Positions 1 through 11,602 of a stretch of DNA of 64,000 nt are shown here, piece after piece. Source of the stretch: Sepiola atlantica (Eukaryota; Mollusca; Cephalopoda; Sepiida; Sepiolidae); NCBI GenBank assembly GCA_963556195.1, contig OY744519.1:34515301-34579300 (forward strand), read 5' to 3'. Position 1 is the first letter of the stretch, and each line of letters opens with the position of its first letter. The notes under the pieces were generated by a model, which was not told the DNA's origin, did not search any database, and saw nothing but the letters and a program-made list of their open reading frames with translations. The position numbers and the translations under genes were made by a program.

Positions 1-3000
1 TAGCAATAGTTACTAGCTCTGGGTGACACTGACGAGTAGTGACTGGCAATAGGAGAGATGGACGGGTGGCAGGCAGTGGCTGGTTGTTACTAACTATGGC
101 AGGAAATGGCGGAAACTGGCGAGTAGTAGCGGAAAATGGGTTGATAGTAGCGGGCAGTGGTGGATAGTAGCGAGCAGTTACGGTTAGTTGCGGACAGTAG
201 CGATAGTTACTTACTATGACATGAAGTGTCGGACATTGGCGAGTAGTGATGGGCTGTGGCATGTATTAGCGGACAGTGGCGGCTATTAGCAGACAGTAGC
301 GGGCATGTCGGCAGTTGCAGCCAATGGCGTGGACTGGCGCACAGTAGCGAGTAGTGTCCGGCAGTGGCGAAAAGTGCATGGCGGGTAGTTGCAGCCAGTG
401 GTGGGCAGTGCCAAGTAGTGGAGGGTAGTGTCGGCTACTGGCAGGCATTAATGGTATGTAACAGGTAGTAGCGGACACTCGCGAGTGGACGGCAATAGCG
501 GAGAGTAACTGCAATGGCGATATCTAAAGGCAGTAGTGGGTAGTGATAGACAGTTGCGAGTAGTGGCTTAGAGTGGCGGGTAGTGGCGGGCAGTGTCGGG
601 TAATCGCCAGTGGTAATAGTTACTACCTATGGCAGGAAGTTGTGGACATTAGCAGATAGTGGCGGGCAGTAGCAGAGTTTGGCGGGAGTGTTAATATTTA
701 AAGGCATTGGCGGGCATTGGCGGGCAGTTACTACTTACTGCAGGAAGTGGCGGACACTGGCAAGCAGTGGTTTACAGTGGCGGGCAGTGGCGGATAGTTG
801 CGGATAGTGGCGGTAGTTACAACTATGGCAAGAAGTGGTAGACACTGGTGAGTAGTGACAGGCAGTGGGAAGTATTGGTCAATAGTAGCGTCTATTAACT
901 AACAGTTGCGATTAATTGCGGACAGTGGCGGGTACTAGCGAGTAGTGTTCGGCTATGGCAAATAGTGGCCAGTAGTAGTGTGCAGTGGCTAGTAGTTAAG
1001 GGTAGTGTCGGATACTGGCAGGCATTGGCGGTATGTGGCGTGTAGTGGTGGACACTCGCGAGTAGTGGAGGGACATGGTGGACAGTAAGTGAGGAGAAGA
1101 TGTGGGTATTGGCAGACAGTGGCGAGCAATGGCGGCTATTAGTAGACAATGGTGTGCGTGGCAGGAAGTGTCAGGTACTGGTAGACAGTGGCGATTAGTG
1201 GCGGGCAGTGGCGGGTACTGGCTGATAGTGGAGAATAGTTTCTGGCAATGGCAGGTACTGACAGACAGTGTCCGACAGTGATAGGTAGTGGTAAGTACTG
1301 GTTAGTGGTTGCATATTGTGGTGTACGGATGGTGACGTGTTGTGGCAGACAATGGAAATAGTTACTAGCTATGGCAAGAAGTTGCCGACACTGGCGAGTA
1401 GTAGCAGGCAGTGGCGGACAATGACAGGCAGTGGCAATATTTAAAGGCGGTAGCGAGTAGTGGAGGGCAGTGGTCGATAGTGTCGGAATTTGATGAGAAG
1501 TGGCTGACAGTGGCAGGTAATAGCGGTTAATGGCAGGTAGTAGCAGGCAGTGGCAGACAGTGGCAGAGAGTGGCGATAGTTACTAGCTATGGCAGGAAGT
1601 GGCGGACACTGGCGTGTAGTGGTAATATTTTAAGGCAGTGACAGACAGTGTGAGGTATTGTCGGTCAGTGTCGGTCAGTGTCGGTCAGTGGCGTATAGTG
1701 GCAATAGTTACTTGGTATGACAACAAGTGGCGGGTAATGGCAAGTTATGGCGGGTAGTAGCGTGTAGTGCCAAATAGTGGTTTACAATGGTTGTTAGTTG
1801 CAGGCAGTAGCGGTTAGTGGTAGGCAGTGGAAGACGGTCACAATAATTACTAGCTAAGGCAGGAAGTGGGGAAACTCTGTCAGACAGTGGCGAGCAGTAG
1901 ATGAAAGTGTCGGGCAGTGGCGGACAGTGGCAAGTAGTGGCGGGTAGTGGCGGGTACTGGCGGGTAGTGACTGCTACTGGCAGTGATGGGTAGTGGCAGG
2001 TTATGGTTAGTAGTATCGGACGGTGGCGGATGGTGGCGGATAGTGGCGTATAGTGGCGGATAATGCCAATAATTACTAGCTATTGCACGAAGTGGCGGAG
2101 ACTTGCGAGTAGTGGCGGGCAGGGGCTAACAGTAGCGAGCAATGGTAATATTTGAAGGCAGTACTGAGTAGTGGCGGGCAGATGTTTACAATGGTATTTA
2201 GTAGCATGTAGTCGCGTTAAATGGTGGACAGTGGCAGACCGTGGCGATATGTACTAGTTATTTCAGAAAGTGGCGGACTGACGAGTAGTGGCGGGAAATG
2301 GCGGGTAGTAGCGGGCAGTGCTGACAGTGGTGTGAGGTGGCGGGTAGTTGCGGTTAATCGCAGGCAGTGGCGGGCAGTGACAGGCAGTTGCTGTTAGTGT
2401 CGGGCAATATCAAGTAGTGGTGTTTAGTGGAGGACAGTTGCAGTTAGTAGCTGACAGTAGCGTGTAGAGGCGGACAGTGACGAACAGTGACGGACAGTGG
2501 TGGACAGTGGCGGACAGTGGAAGTTAGTGGCGAACAGTGAAAGCTAGTGGCGGACAGTTGCCTGTACTGGCGGCACTGTCTGATAGTGGCGAGTAGTGGT
2601 CAGTAATAGCAGACAGTTGCGGACAGTGGCGGTTAGTGAGTGGCAGTGTCGGTCAGTGACGGTCAGTGGCGATAGTTACTAGCATAGGCAGGAAGTGGCA
2701 GACACTGGCGAGTAGTAGCGTTGATTGGCGGGCAGTGACGTAGATTGGTCGGCAATGTAAATATTTAAAGGCAGTGGCGGGCAGTGGCGGGCAGTGGCGG
2801 GCAGTGGCGCGTTGTGGCCAGTAGAGGCCAGCCGAGGCTAGTGGCCGGCAGAAGCGAGTAGTGATGGGGAGCAATAAACTAAAGTGTAAGAAGGTAAAGC
2901 CTCGCGGTCAGTGGCGGTCAGTGGCAATATTTACTAGCTATAGAAGGAAGTGACAGACACTGGCGAGTAGTGGCGGGCAGTAGTGTAGATTGGCGGGCAG

Positions 3001-3150
3001 TGTCAATATTTAAAGGCAGTGGCGAGCAACGGCGGGCAGTGGCGAGCAGCGGCGGACAGTGGCGAGCAACGGCGGGTAGTGGCGGCGATAGTAACTAGGT
3101 ATTACAGGAAGTATCGTGCAGTGGCGGGTACTACCATAGTAATGAGTAGA
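1..3150. repeat. Degenerate 10-bp satellite with higher-order structure
   Basis: The stretch consists of diverged copies of a 10-bp unit close to CAGTGGCGGG or TAGTGGCGGA. Over this runs a longer period: a block reading like ATAGTTACTAGCTATGGCAG then GAAGTGGCGGACACTGGCGA recurs near 85, 205, 615, 725, 815, 1350, 1575, 1840, 2065, 2670 and 2930. A second marker, AATATTTAAAGGCAGTGG, recurs near 520, 690, 1436, 2150, 2757 and 3004. Spacing is irregular, about 110-400 bp. The array is cut by the left window edge. Minus-strand open frames here are by-products of the short period. Confidence 0.9.
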
Positions 3151-3262
3151 GATCCTAGCTGATAAGATTAAAAAATCAACCCTCATCGAAGAAAAACAAA
3201 ATACACCGGTTGCCCGCCTATGATCGTTTGTTTCCCAGATGATAATATATATATAACAGAAG

Positions 3263-3264
<2 letters not shown>

Positions 3265-3303
<39 letters not shown>
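3265..3303. repeat. (TA)n microsatellite
   Basis: About 19 TA units; preceded by a short broken TA tract from 3243. Confidence 0.95.
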
Positions 3304-3306
<3 letters not shown>

Positions 3307-3775
3307 AATTTGAATTACCTACTAGACACCTCCCTCGAGTCTATACAGGTGTAAAATTGTATATTTTTATTTTTATATTTATTTCGTGTGTGCGTATGCG
3401 TAGGGTAATGGGCATATTTATATGTCACTGTGTGTAGTTATATATGTGCTGTAGGAACATGCCCATATATGTGGGTAGGTATTTTATATAGACATGTGTA
3501 TATGGTTAACCAGTATGTGAGAGTATAAGTAAAATATTAGTAGTACAAGCATTCATACATGTATGTATATATGTTAGTAGGTATGGATGGAGGTACATTC
3601 TATGGTGATGCATATACATGAATGTAAGTCTGCACACATGTTTATAATTAGTTAATTCAAAAACCGTTAGAATAATGACAACAGAAGAGCATATATTTAT
3701 ATATATTTTAATATATTATGCTAGACTAATCATTGGAAAAGGAGATACCGGGAGTTTTACGAATTATAGTAATAT

Positions 3776-3779
<4 letters not shown>

Positions 3780-3865
<86 letters not shown>
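3780..3865. repeat. Compound (TA)n(GA)n microsatellite
   Basis: About 29 TA units change directly to about 13 GA units. The flanking words TAATATTACTA and AGTAATATTACTAG occur on both sides, as if the array grew inside a short duplicated word. Confidence 0.95.
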
Positions 3866-3866
<1 letters not shown>

Positions 3867-5440
3867 AATATTACTAGTAAAAGTATCTGCTGTGGTTATA
3901 TTTAGGGCTATTTCTGGTTAGAATTTGTTATTTTCTGGTCTTGGTGCAATACGTTTGCTCGAAGTATCTCTATCTGGCACTCCATACAAATGCACCAAAC
4001 AGACGTGGCTGTTCGTTCCTGAGTTTCTTTTTCAGTCAATTCTCGTCTTTGATTGGTTTACGTATACTGAAATAGAATAACTAGTTTATTTCATCTTATA
4101 TCCGTGTTCATGTATAATTTTCCTTTCTTGTAACATTCTACAGTATATTAAGTTAAACCTTATGCTTGAGTCTTAGAGGGCACGCAATCAAGATTTGCAC
4201 TGGGCATTGCCAGGTTACCCTGTCCATCGCTGATGTCTGATTTGTATGAACTGCAAGCTCATCATATTATAACGCACTTTTCGTCTAATACAAGATTGTG
4301 ATCATGCCATTTTTCTTCGGGTAGATAAGCTTTCGGAATATGATAAATCTTTCTGTTTCATCTGTGAACTGTGAGCCTCGCTAGACATTAATCGAATCAG
4401 TTTTCATCTAATATTCTGACTACGAAGCGGCTATTGTCTCTGACGAGAGTTAACTTTCCATAGTTCTTTTATGATTTTGATCTTTTTCAGCCTTTGCAGT
4501 CTTTATTATGAAGACAAATGGAAACATTTCCAATAGTATCGCATGAATAATGACTAGAAAATGTTTACCTCCGCTAAGAAGGTTATGTTTTCGGTCGAGT
4601 TTGCTCGTCACTGATTGTTAGTTTGTTTTGTACAGCCTAGCGTCCGCATCGATTGACCAACTGTCACCAAACTTGGTCAAAATATTGGTCATGATCTAAA
4701 TTAGAACTGGGTTAATTTTTAGATATCTAGATCGAAGGTCAATGTACGGAAAAGACACATTTATGGTAATAATTTCGGTTCTATTCATAGTTAGGATTCG
4801 ATGTTTAGTCTGCATTGTAGCCAATGAACATCTGCATCTCACATTCATTGGCCTTTTTGGCTAGGAACAAAGTGAAATATCTGTTCTGATGCTACACTTA
4901 GTCTATTCTGTTCTCGGTCAGTGAAGGAGAAATCTTTCTAGACTGAGGTCATTTTTATTGTTGTTCTAATACAGAGTACCCCTTTTTAGGGAGCTATATT
5001 TTTCCTACATTTAAATCGAACTTGTGTCTAACTTTGCTCTCGTGGGGAAGCAAGTAAATAAAAACTTCCGCATTTCATATGATCTTGGCTTTTCCCTTTG
5101 ACTCTGACAAGTACTATCAAGGTCGATATTTTGACTGGATTTTAACTTCTGATTTTTACAAATTTGATGTATGAAACTGATGCTCTTTGATAACAGTAAC
5201 TACCATGCACAATTTCAGTCTTGTCAGATTAATAATTTTGAGTTATCAAAGTTTCCATAGCATGATTTCGAAATCACTTCATAGAATATGGAGAAGTAAA
5301 GCTCAGATAAAACTTTGGCTCATACTTAGCTGGTCAGGCGGAGGTTTGTCAGTCTAGCGAGTGACTTATGTTCTAGGTTTATACGAAATAGTTTTTTTCT
5401 GCATATATCTTCTAACACTTCCATTCACACATGCATTCCG
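3866..5440. other. Non-coding stretch with two repeat remnants
   Basis: No credible gene. A Helitron-like 3' hairpin lies at 4198-4225 (CTGGGCATTGCCAG then GTTACCCTG), matching the end at 25697 in reverse. From about 4565 to 4760 there is a generic dispersed-repeat style sequence, with GTTTGTTTTG and TGTCACCAAACTTGGTC, seen only once here. Confidence 0.4.
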
Positions 5441-5464
5441 TTTGTGTCTCCCTTAACAATTAAT

Positions 5465-5815
5465 ACTAATTTATTAATAGTTAATACTTATACTTTAATA
5501 CATTATTATTTTACTATTTACTATTTTCTAATAGTAAATACTTATACTTTAATACATTATTATTTTACTATTTACTATTTTCTAATAGTAAATACTTATA
5601 CTTTAATACATTATTATTTTACTATTTACTATTTTCTAATAGTAAATACTTATACTTTAATACATTATTATTTTACTATTTACTATTTTCTAATAGTAAA
5701 TACTTATACTTTAATACATTATTATTTTACTATTTACTATTTTCTAATAGTAAATACTTATACTTTAATACATTATTATTTTACTATTTACTATTTTCTA
5801 ATAGTAAATACTTAT
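5465..5815 (+). repeat. 54-bp tandem array, about 6 near-identical copies
   Basis: The unit starts AATAGTAAATACTTATACTT and repeats six times almost without change, then decays near 5810. At each junction ATTTACTATT and AATAGTAAAT flank a 4-base TTCT loop, so every unit carries a perfect 10-bp hairpin. Because 54 is a multiple of 3, one frame stays open and gives an 18-residue repeat; I regard this as a by-product. Confidence 0.93.
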
Positions 5816-5866
5816 CATTTAATTTTTTTTAGTATTTATCCTTTCCGAGATTCTCATGGATGGCTC

Positions 5867-6461
5867 TGCTCTTGAGGAGAAATCGACTCTAAAACTTCTT
5901 GGTTTTTCTCTCTCATCAAATCTTTCCTAGAGTTCATACATTAGACCCATTGATCTTTCTGCTTCTCATGAAGTCGGTTCTCCAAGCACTTTCTCACACC
6001 TGAGGCTATTCTCTATCTCTACAAATCTACTATCAGACCATGTATGGGGCACTGTTGTTATTTTTGGGCCGGTGAATTTCTGTCCCATTCTTGATAATGT
6101 GCAGAAACGTATCTGTAATTTGTTTGGTCCTACCCTTTCTTCTTCTCTGAACCCTCTCTCTCACAGACGTGATGTTGCTAGTCTCAGTCTGTTCTCTAAA
6201 TACTATCATGGCACGTGTTCTTCAGAATTATGTGATTTATTCCCTGCTTCTTTTGTTTCAACTCATTTGACTCGTTGGTCGATTGATCTCCATGAATTTA
6301 CTATTTTGATACCTTATTGTAATACAGCTTCCTATTCCAGTAGCATTTTTCCAAGATTTGAAGGCTTGTGGAACTCTCTTTCTGCTGACTGTTTTCCTTC
6401 TACTTATCGTCTTGGTCTTTTCAAGACTAGGACCAATAGGCATCTCCTGTCTTTGCAATAA
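5867..6461 (+). pseudogene. Non-LTR retrotransposon (LINE) reverse transcriptase, C-terminal end
   Basis: An open frame from 6072 to 6461 encodes the C-terminal tail of a LINE ORF2: LDNVQKRICNL, SLNPLSHRRDVASLSLF, KYYHGTCSSEL, then LWNSL and the terminal NRHLLSLQ followed by a stop. These are the conserved post-RT motifs of Jockey/CR1-like elements. Upstream to about 5867, shifted frames still show TLKLLGFS and a degenerate region before it, so the copy is 5'-truncated and frameshifted. It abuts the 54-bp tandem array, which marks its 5' truncation point. Confidence 0.8.
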
Positions 6462-6469
6462 TCATCTTT

Positions 6470-7115
6470 CATTCTTGTTAGCTACTTCCATCAAGTAGCT
6501 TCATGTCTTGTCTGGAGAGATTTCCATTAAAATAAAATTATATTGCAATATATTTTTTTACGGTTTTGTAGGCTTTTACATATTTGAAGAAGTTATAGAT
6601 TTAATTGAAACATCATATAAATTAGAATATAGCCTATTTTACCAAAAATGTATTACTGTCATCTTATATATGAATCAAAGTTTTGTGATGAAGCTACACA
6701 AAACAATCTGTTTCGTCAGTAATTTACGCCAAACATTGGTCCATGTTGTTGAAAACAAAAGAATATTTTCAATTGCTTTCATCGATTTTCACATTTAATC
6801 CTGATCGATATTTTTTTTAGCAGTCATATTTAGTGAAGGGCGGCGGAGTGTTTACTCGCACTATTTTTTCTGCTTTTTACCATCTTCAGGATCTTTCGGT
6901 CGATGTATAGTAGCTCCTGATATGTTGTTAGGTGGCATCATGGCTGTGATAAAAAGTAGTGATGATTGAGTTTTCATTTGGAAAATGCTGCTCTGTATTC
7001 TGATCTCTCTCAGTTATAGTCTCCATGTTACAATCGTTTTTTCCATAAAATTGATAATTTTGTCAGATATTTTGCACACTTTAAGCATTCAATTATCTAT
7101 GCTTGGGAATTGTCT
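6470..7115. other. Non-coding intronic sequence
   Basis: AT-rich. The small open frame at 6508-6798 has no recognisable motif. I see no repeats or RNA signals. Confidence 0.4.
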
Positions 7116-7123
7116 TTTACAGT

Positions 7124-7510
7124 CGAGTCGCCACTTATAAAGGCCATTCAAGGATAAGGGTTATTGATTTGACATGTAGACGGTGAAACACCGACGGTAT
7201 TAGTAACGATGGTTGTAACTGGTCAGAAATTGACTATTTAAGAGGGCGGCTCAACAAGAATTTGTTTACATTGGACTTGATAACGGTAATATTATAGTCA
7301 GCCGTGAAGCAGCCCCATGGTACTGTGTTCCATAGACGGGCAGTTCTAGAAAAAAAAACTTTTCTCATGGAAAGTTCCGCTTAGTTCTAGGTACAGAGAG
7401 GAGGAAAAGGAATTTATTGACAGTGGTTGTAGTTAGACGAGTTTTTGTTGTGAATGTTTTACAGTGGAGGCATAGATTGAAGCTCAGTCGATTGGGTCGT
7501 AGGCTTTATT
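7124..7510 (+). repeat. Dispersed repeat family, copy 1 (pairs with 49506-49905)
   Basis: Begins GAGTCGCCACTTATAAAGGC and CAAGGATAAGGGTTA, then GGGCGGCTCAACAAG, AGACGAGTTTTTGTTGTGAA and TGTTTTACAGTGGAGG. The second copy near 49.5 kb gives the same words in the same order and strand, with scattered substitutions and small indels. The first 45 bp also occur inverted at 26870-26928 and 28695-28745. No coding capacity was recognised; it may be the 3' part of a LINE or an old non-autonomous element. Confidence 0.7.
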
Positions 7511-7679
7511 TTAGTCGATCTATGCTATGGTTAGAGTTTTTTTCTGCCTTCTACCACCTCCAAGGTCTTTTGGTTGAATGTCACGTGTCCCCCTTGTCCC
7601 TTTCCGGCATCCTTTCAGTTCTTCGGAGAGTAGTCCACGTTTATATAGAGCGTGATAGATATCTTCGCCGTTAAGATTT

Positions 7680-8011
7680 TCACATTATTTTTTGCTCACT
7701 AGGAGTTTTCGCATGAATCATTGTAAGTTTTTTTCTCTCTGACAATAACCGATGGTGTTTCCTAGAGACCGAATGACACCAAGTCTCGCTAGATTTCCAT
7801 CACTCTTCGCCTCTTTCGATAACCGTTGCAAATAACTTTGCGTTATCCTTAACAGCCGTTCACCATTGATTTCTCCCCAAGTTTAACGTTCTCTTAACGC
7901 TCTTCTAGTGAAGGTCTGGTTGGTGCTCTACCTCTTCGATCTTTCTATTCTCCTTGACTCTTCACGACCATTTTGTTGTTGTTGTTATTATTATTTTTAT
8001 TATTATTATTA

Positions 8012-8096
<85 letters not shown>

Positions 8097-8260
8097 TACT
8101 CACTATGAGTTTTCACATAAGTAATTATCAGTGATTTCTTACTGAAAATAACCAATACTGTTCCCTGGAGTCTGAGTAAAAACAAGTCTTCCCAGATTTC
8201 CAGCACTCTTGAACTTATTTTGCGTTTTCGCAATAGTCGTTCTCTGTTCAAGTGTCCTTT
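7680..8260 (+). repeat. Tandem duplication around a (TTA)n array
   Basis: The segment at 7690-7835 (TGAGTTTTC-like start, CAATAACC, GTTTCCTAGAGACCGA, AGATTTCCATCACTCTT) is repeated in diverged form at 8098-8225. Between them lies an almost pure (TTA)n array from about 7981 to 8096. Confidence 0.7.
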
Positions 8261-10020
8261 CTGTAGAGATATCTAGGTGTTTTTTTATACAGATCTTCTC
8301 TGGTCAGTCTTATGAATCGTACATGAGGTTATTTTACTCTCATTTTTTATTTTTCGTATTTTCGTTTCCAGTTTCAATGCTCCCCGTGTTTTTTTGCTGC
8401 AATGATCATTCTTTCTGTGTTTTTAGTTGTATATTATTTCAGTACTTTTTGTATCATTCACAGTCTTCTATACTTACGAGTCCTATTCCTCTTTCTTTCC
8501 TTTTTATGTAGTTAGTCAATATGATCCTTTGGGTTTAGTGCATTGTGCATGGTCATTAGTTTCCTAGTCTTCTGGTCCTGGTGCCTGAGTTTATCCAGCC
8601 TATGAATAATCCAGAATATTTTACTAGATATACTTTCCAAGTGTTTATTTCTTTTATCAACTTTCTGCTATATAACATAGTTTCTAAGAGTTTTCTTATT
8701 CTTCTCAGGTATCTTTTTCTAATCTTTTCTTTGTCGTTGTTTTAAATTTGAATATTATAACATCTTCTGATGCTCCTATAACTGTACTAGATAGTATCAC
8801 ATAAAAACTTCAGGCTCATGCCTTTCATTCTATGTCACGAATAAGAAGTTCGACTTGATTAAATGCGTCGAGCCACGACAAATACTTCAACAGTTGACGC
8901 GTTATTCATTCTTGTATTAACAGAAGTAGCAGCAGCAGCAACCGGAAAGAGAGGAAAAAAGGAAGCGTTACTAAAGCAATTGGATGTCGCCATTATTAGT
9001 CGATTTAACCGAACAAATTGTCTCCTTAGGCAAAATAAAAGATTAGGAAGAAAAACAAAAAATAACGCGAAGATCAGGTCATGGTTTGATTCGAATATTT
9101 GTTAAGGATCCCATAAATGGAATTGAAATTTGATAGAAATTGAAATAAATATTTATAATAATATTTTTCAGATCTTTAAAAAAGCAATTTACGGTATTTT
9201 AATAAAAATGATTAGTTTTGTATCGAATTTAAATAGCAACCGAAAGCTATTTAACCAGTTATATTTTTAGAAATACTTGCTCATTAATTCTATTTAATTC
9301 TATATTCCCCCCCCACACGCACACATATATAATGTCATATGGAATCTTAATTAATTAAAAGAACAATTTTCCACATATTCATCAAAAAGACTTTTATTAG
9401 CATACAATTGTTTCTGCTCTTCTCAATAGCATACATTTTTGTAGTAGACACAACATATCAACGATTTCTTTAGGAGGCTTCGTCAGTGCATAAAAGTTGA
9501 CCCGTCCAGCTGAAAAAACTGAAGTCCATTTAATTTTAATTTATTTTTTACTTTTTATATATATTCTTTTTCCTGACAATATTCATCTAAGGGAAATGCC
9601 CATTTACTCACAGTATTGCATTTGAATGATCATATAGTAAGATGTTCATACCATGTGCATTTCACTTTTTTCTAGCGTGTTTATATTTACCAATAAACAT
9701 CGATAAACACATATGTCAAAAGTTAAAAATACTAACGATAAATATTTCCATTAATCGTAATCCTTTGGATTAAAATCTTTTTTCATTTCTTCTTATCCTT
9801 AATTCTTAATTTTAACACATTTCTTCATATTTTACTCATAAGAATCTTTCGTTACTGAGCAGTCTTTCTATCTTGGATAGTTGTATATCACGAAAATGTA
9901 TGTAATTGAGAAAGGCAGAAACAATTGTATGCTAATAAAATTGTTTTCTGATTAATATATGAAAAATTGTTTCCTGCAAAAACTGTGGTTTCATATGACA
10001 TTGAATTAAGTGCTATAGTC
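8260..10020. other. Non-coding intronic sequence
   Basis: No supported gene. The short open frames at 8209-8511 and 8863-9105 show no family motifs. The sequence is AT-rich with poly-T runs and contains no repeat that I could pair elsewhere in the window. Confidence 0.4.
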
Positions 10021-10059
10021 GTACACTATTGAGCCACAACATCAACCTTTATGTTAAGG

Positions 10060-10061
<2 letters not shown>

Positions 10062-10130
<69 letters not shown>
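10062..10130. repeat. (TA)n microsatellite
   Basis: About 34 TA units, followed by a unique 250-bp stretch. Confidence 0.95.
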
Positions 10131-10132
<2 letters not shown>

Positions 10133-10379
10133 GAGATTGTAGTTTGCTTGAAGCATTGCTGGTAAATATAAGTGTAAGTTTGTAATCCGAGGCTGGAGCA
10201 ATGCGAAATAGGTACCGGAAGGTTGAACAGGTGAACAAAAATAAATGAGAAGCTGGACCAAGATATTTCGGTCGATAGGTTTGACCATATTTATTTTGTA
10301 AAAAGAGGCATATTCCAAAGAACTCGACATTTTATACATTGAAGAAAGAAAAATCCAGTGGAGGAAAAACGGTAGTAAG

Positions 10380-10500
10380 AACAGGGAGGTATTTATTTGT
10401 TTATTTTTATTTGCAATATTTTTTTAACAAATTCAACTGTTTATACGAAAATAAATCCTAAATGCTACGTGGGAATAATTTTACCATCACCATATGCAGA
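10380..10500 (-). repeat. Module M, diverged third copy
   Basis: Shares AACAAATTCAACTGTTTATA, AAATCCTA and GTGGGAATAAT with the modules at 10645-10790 and 11315-11425, which each precede a tRNA-like element on the minus strand. Here no tRNA-like part follows. Confidence 0.6.
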
Positions 10501-10504
10501 GCGA

Positions 10505-10790
10505 AATATATATATATTTTCAATATAATTATCCACAGACACGTGTTTCGTCGTTTTACGGTTATATGACTAACCTAGCGAGATTCGAAACCAGAACCAC
10601 AAACACTGAGCCCAGCGCTCTACCACTGAGCCAATGCCCACTAGTGGATGGAATGTATTGCTTTTAGCGATGTCTTTCATTTGTTTACTTTTATTTCCGA
10701 TACTTTGAACGAATTCAACCATTTATAAGAAAAACCATTTTACCTAAATTCTTGGTGGGAATAAATGTTTCCTTCACCAATGTGATGCCT
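10505..10790 (-). mobile_element. tRNA-like SINE with 3' hammerhead relic, copy A
   Basis: Minus strand, in order: module M (10790-10645); a tRNA-like part with A box TGGCTCAGTGGTAGAGC and B box GGTTTCGAATC; then ACGACGAAACACGTGTCTGT and a short TA tail. The GACGAAAC plus palindromic ACACGTGT plus C is the second half of a hammerhead ribozyme. The first half (GATGAGTC) is deleted in this copy and survives in copy B at 11176-11425. Amplification by a LINE is expected for SINEs; no target-site duplication is visible. Confidence 0.75.

Positions 10791-10792
<2 letters not shown>

Positions 10793-10858
<66 letters not shown>
10793..10858. repeat. (TA)n array forming the tail of the 5S-like SINE
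   Basis: Directly follows the 3' end of the minus-strand 5S-like element at 10859-11117 and separates it from the next tRNA-like unit. Confidence 0.95.
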
Positions 10859-10863
<5 letters not shown>

Positions 10864-11114
10864 ACTCTCCCGTCGATTTCGACGTATGAGTGCCCCGCGC
10901 GTGAATTTGTAATTGCAAGGGTTGCGCAATCCCCAACAACCGCTCTCCTGAGTCGACATTGCTTGATTCCAATGGCAAGTAGTAATACAAGACGATTGGA
11001 AACAATGCCGAGATAAGCAGAGAGCACATACAGCACCCATTTAGTACTGGCCAGGCTCGACGCCGCTTAACTTCGGTGATCTAACGGGAACCGGCGTGTC
11101 AACGTGATTGTGCC

Positions 11115-11117
<3 letters not shown>
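10859..11117 (-). mobile_element. 5S rRNA-headed SINE (SINE3 type)
   Basis: Read on the minus strand, the first part resembles the 5' two thirds of 5S rRNA: a CACGTTGACACGCC arm, GATCACCGAAGTTAAGCGGC (the 5S internal promoter region, usually GATCTCGGAAGCTAAGC) and GTCGAGCCTGGCCAGTACT. An internal gap then leads to GGGTGCTGTATG, matching the 5S 3' end. A 140-bp non-5S body follows, including CAAGCAATGTCGACTCAGGA and GACGGGAGAGTCC, and then a TA tail. A second copy of the body lies at 37131-37331. A true 5S gene is excluded by the internal deletion and fused body. Confidence 0.8.

Positions 11118-11175
<58 letters not shown>
11118..11175. repeat. (TA)n array between tRNA-like and 5S-like SINEs
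   Basis: On the minus strand this is the tail of the tRNA-like SINE copy B and the 5' border of the 5S-like SINE. Confidence 0.95.
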
Positions 11176-11179
<4 letters not shown>

Positions 11180-11425
11180 TCCACAGACACGTGTTTCGTC
11201 GTTTTATGGTTTTATGACTCATCATCCTCGCTGAACCTAGCGAGATTCGAAACCAGGACCCTAAAGACTGGGCCTAACGCTCTACCACTGAGTCAGTTCT
11301 CGCTAGTGGATGGAATGTATCGCTTTTAGAGATGACTTTTATTTTCTATTTTCGATACTTTGAACGAATTCAACTATTTATACAGAAAAACATTTTATAT
11401 AAATCCTAGGTGGGAATAATGTGAT
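11176..11425 (-). mobile_element. tRNA-like SINE with 3' hammerhead-like motif, copy B
   Basis: Same layout as copy A: module M (11425-11315), a tRNA-like part with A box TGACTCAGTGGTAGAGC and B box GGTTTCGAATC, then the hammerhead region and TA tail. In this copy both halves survive: ATGATGAGTC, an A-rich loop, GACGAAAC, ACACGTGT and C. The conserved C3 is changed to A and stem I is not evident, so it is probably inactive. Confidence 0.75.
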
Positions 11426-11429
11426 GCCT

Positions 11430-11508
<79 letters not shown>
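11430..11508. repeat. (CA)n(TA)n microsatellite
   Basis: A short CA run followed by about 34 TA units; forms the 5' border of the tRNA-like SINE copy B. Confidence 0.95.
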
Positions 11509-11509
<1 letters not shown>

Positions 11510-11602
11510 AAAGAGAGAACTATGAAAGGACGAAATGAAGAAAAGTTTTTGTTTTAAATACGTATTTTCAACAAAATGTAACAGATTGCAAAGACAACTC
11601 AC

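Noticed and set aside
266..2874. Minus-strand frames rich in His, Pro, Leu and Ala
   Set aside because: Products of the 10-bp satellite; 10 is not a multiple of 3 and the frames carry no motif.
5444..5875. 143-codon frame with an 18-residue repeat
   Set aside because: Explained by the 54-bp AT-rich tandem array; no signal for expression.
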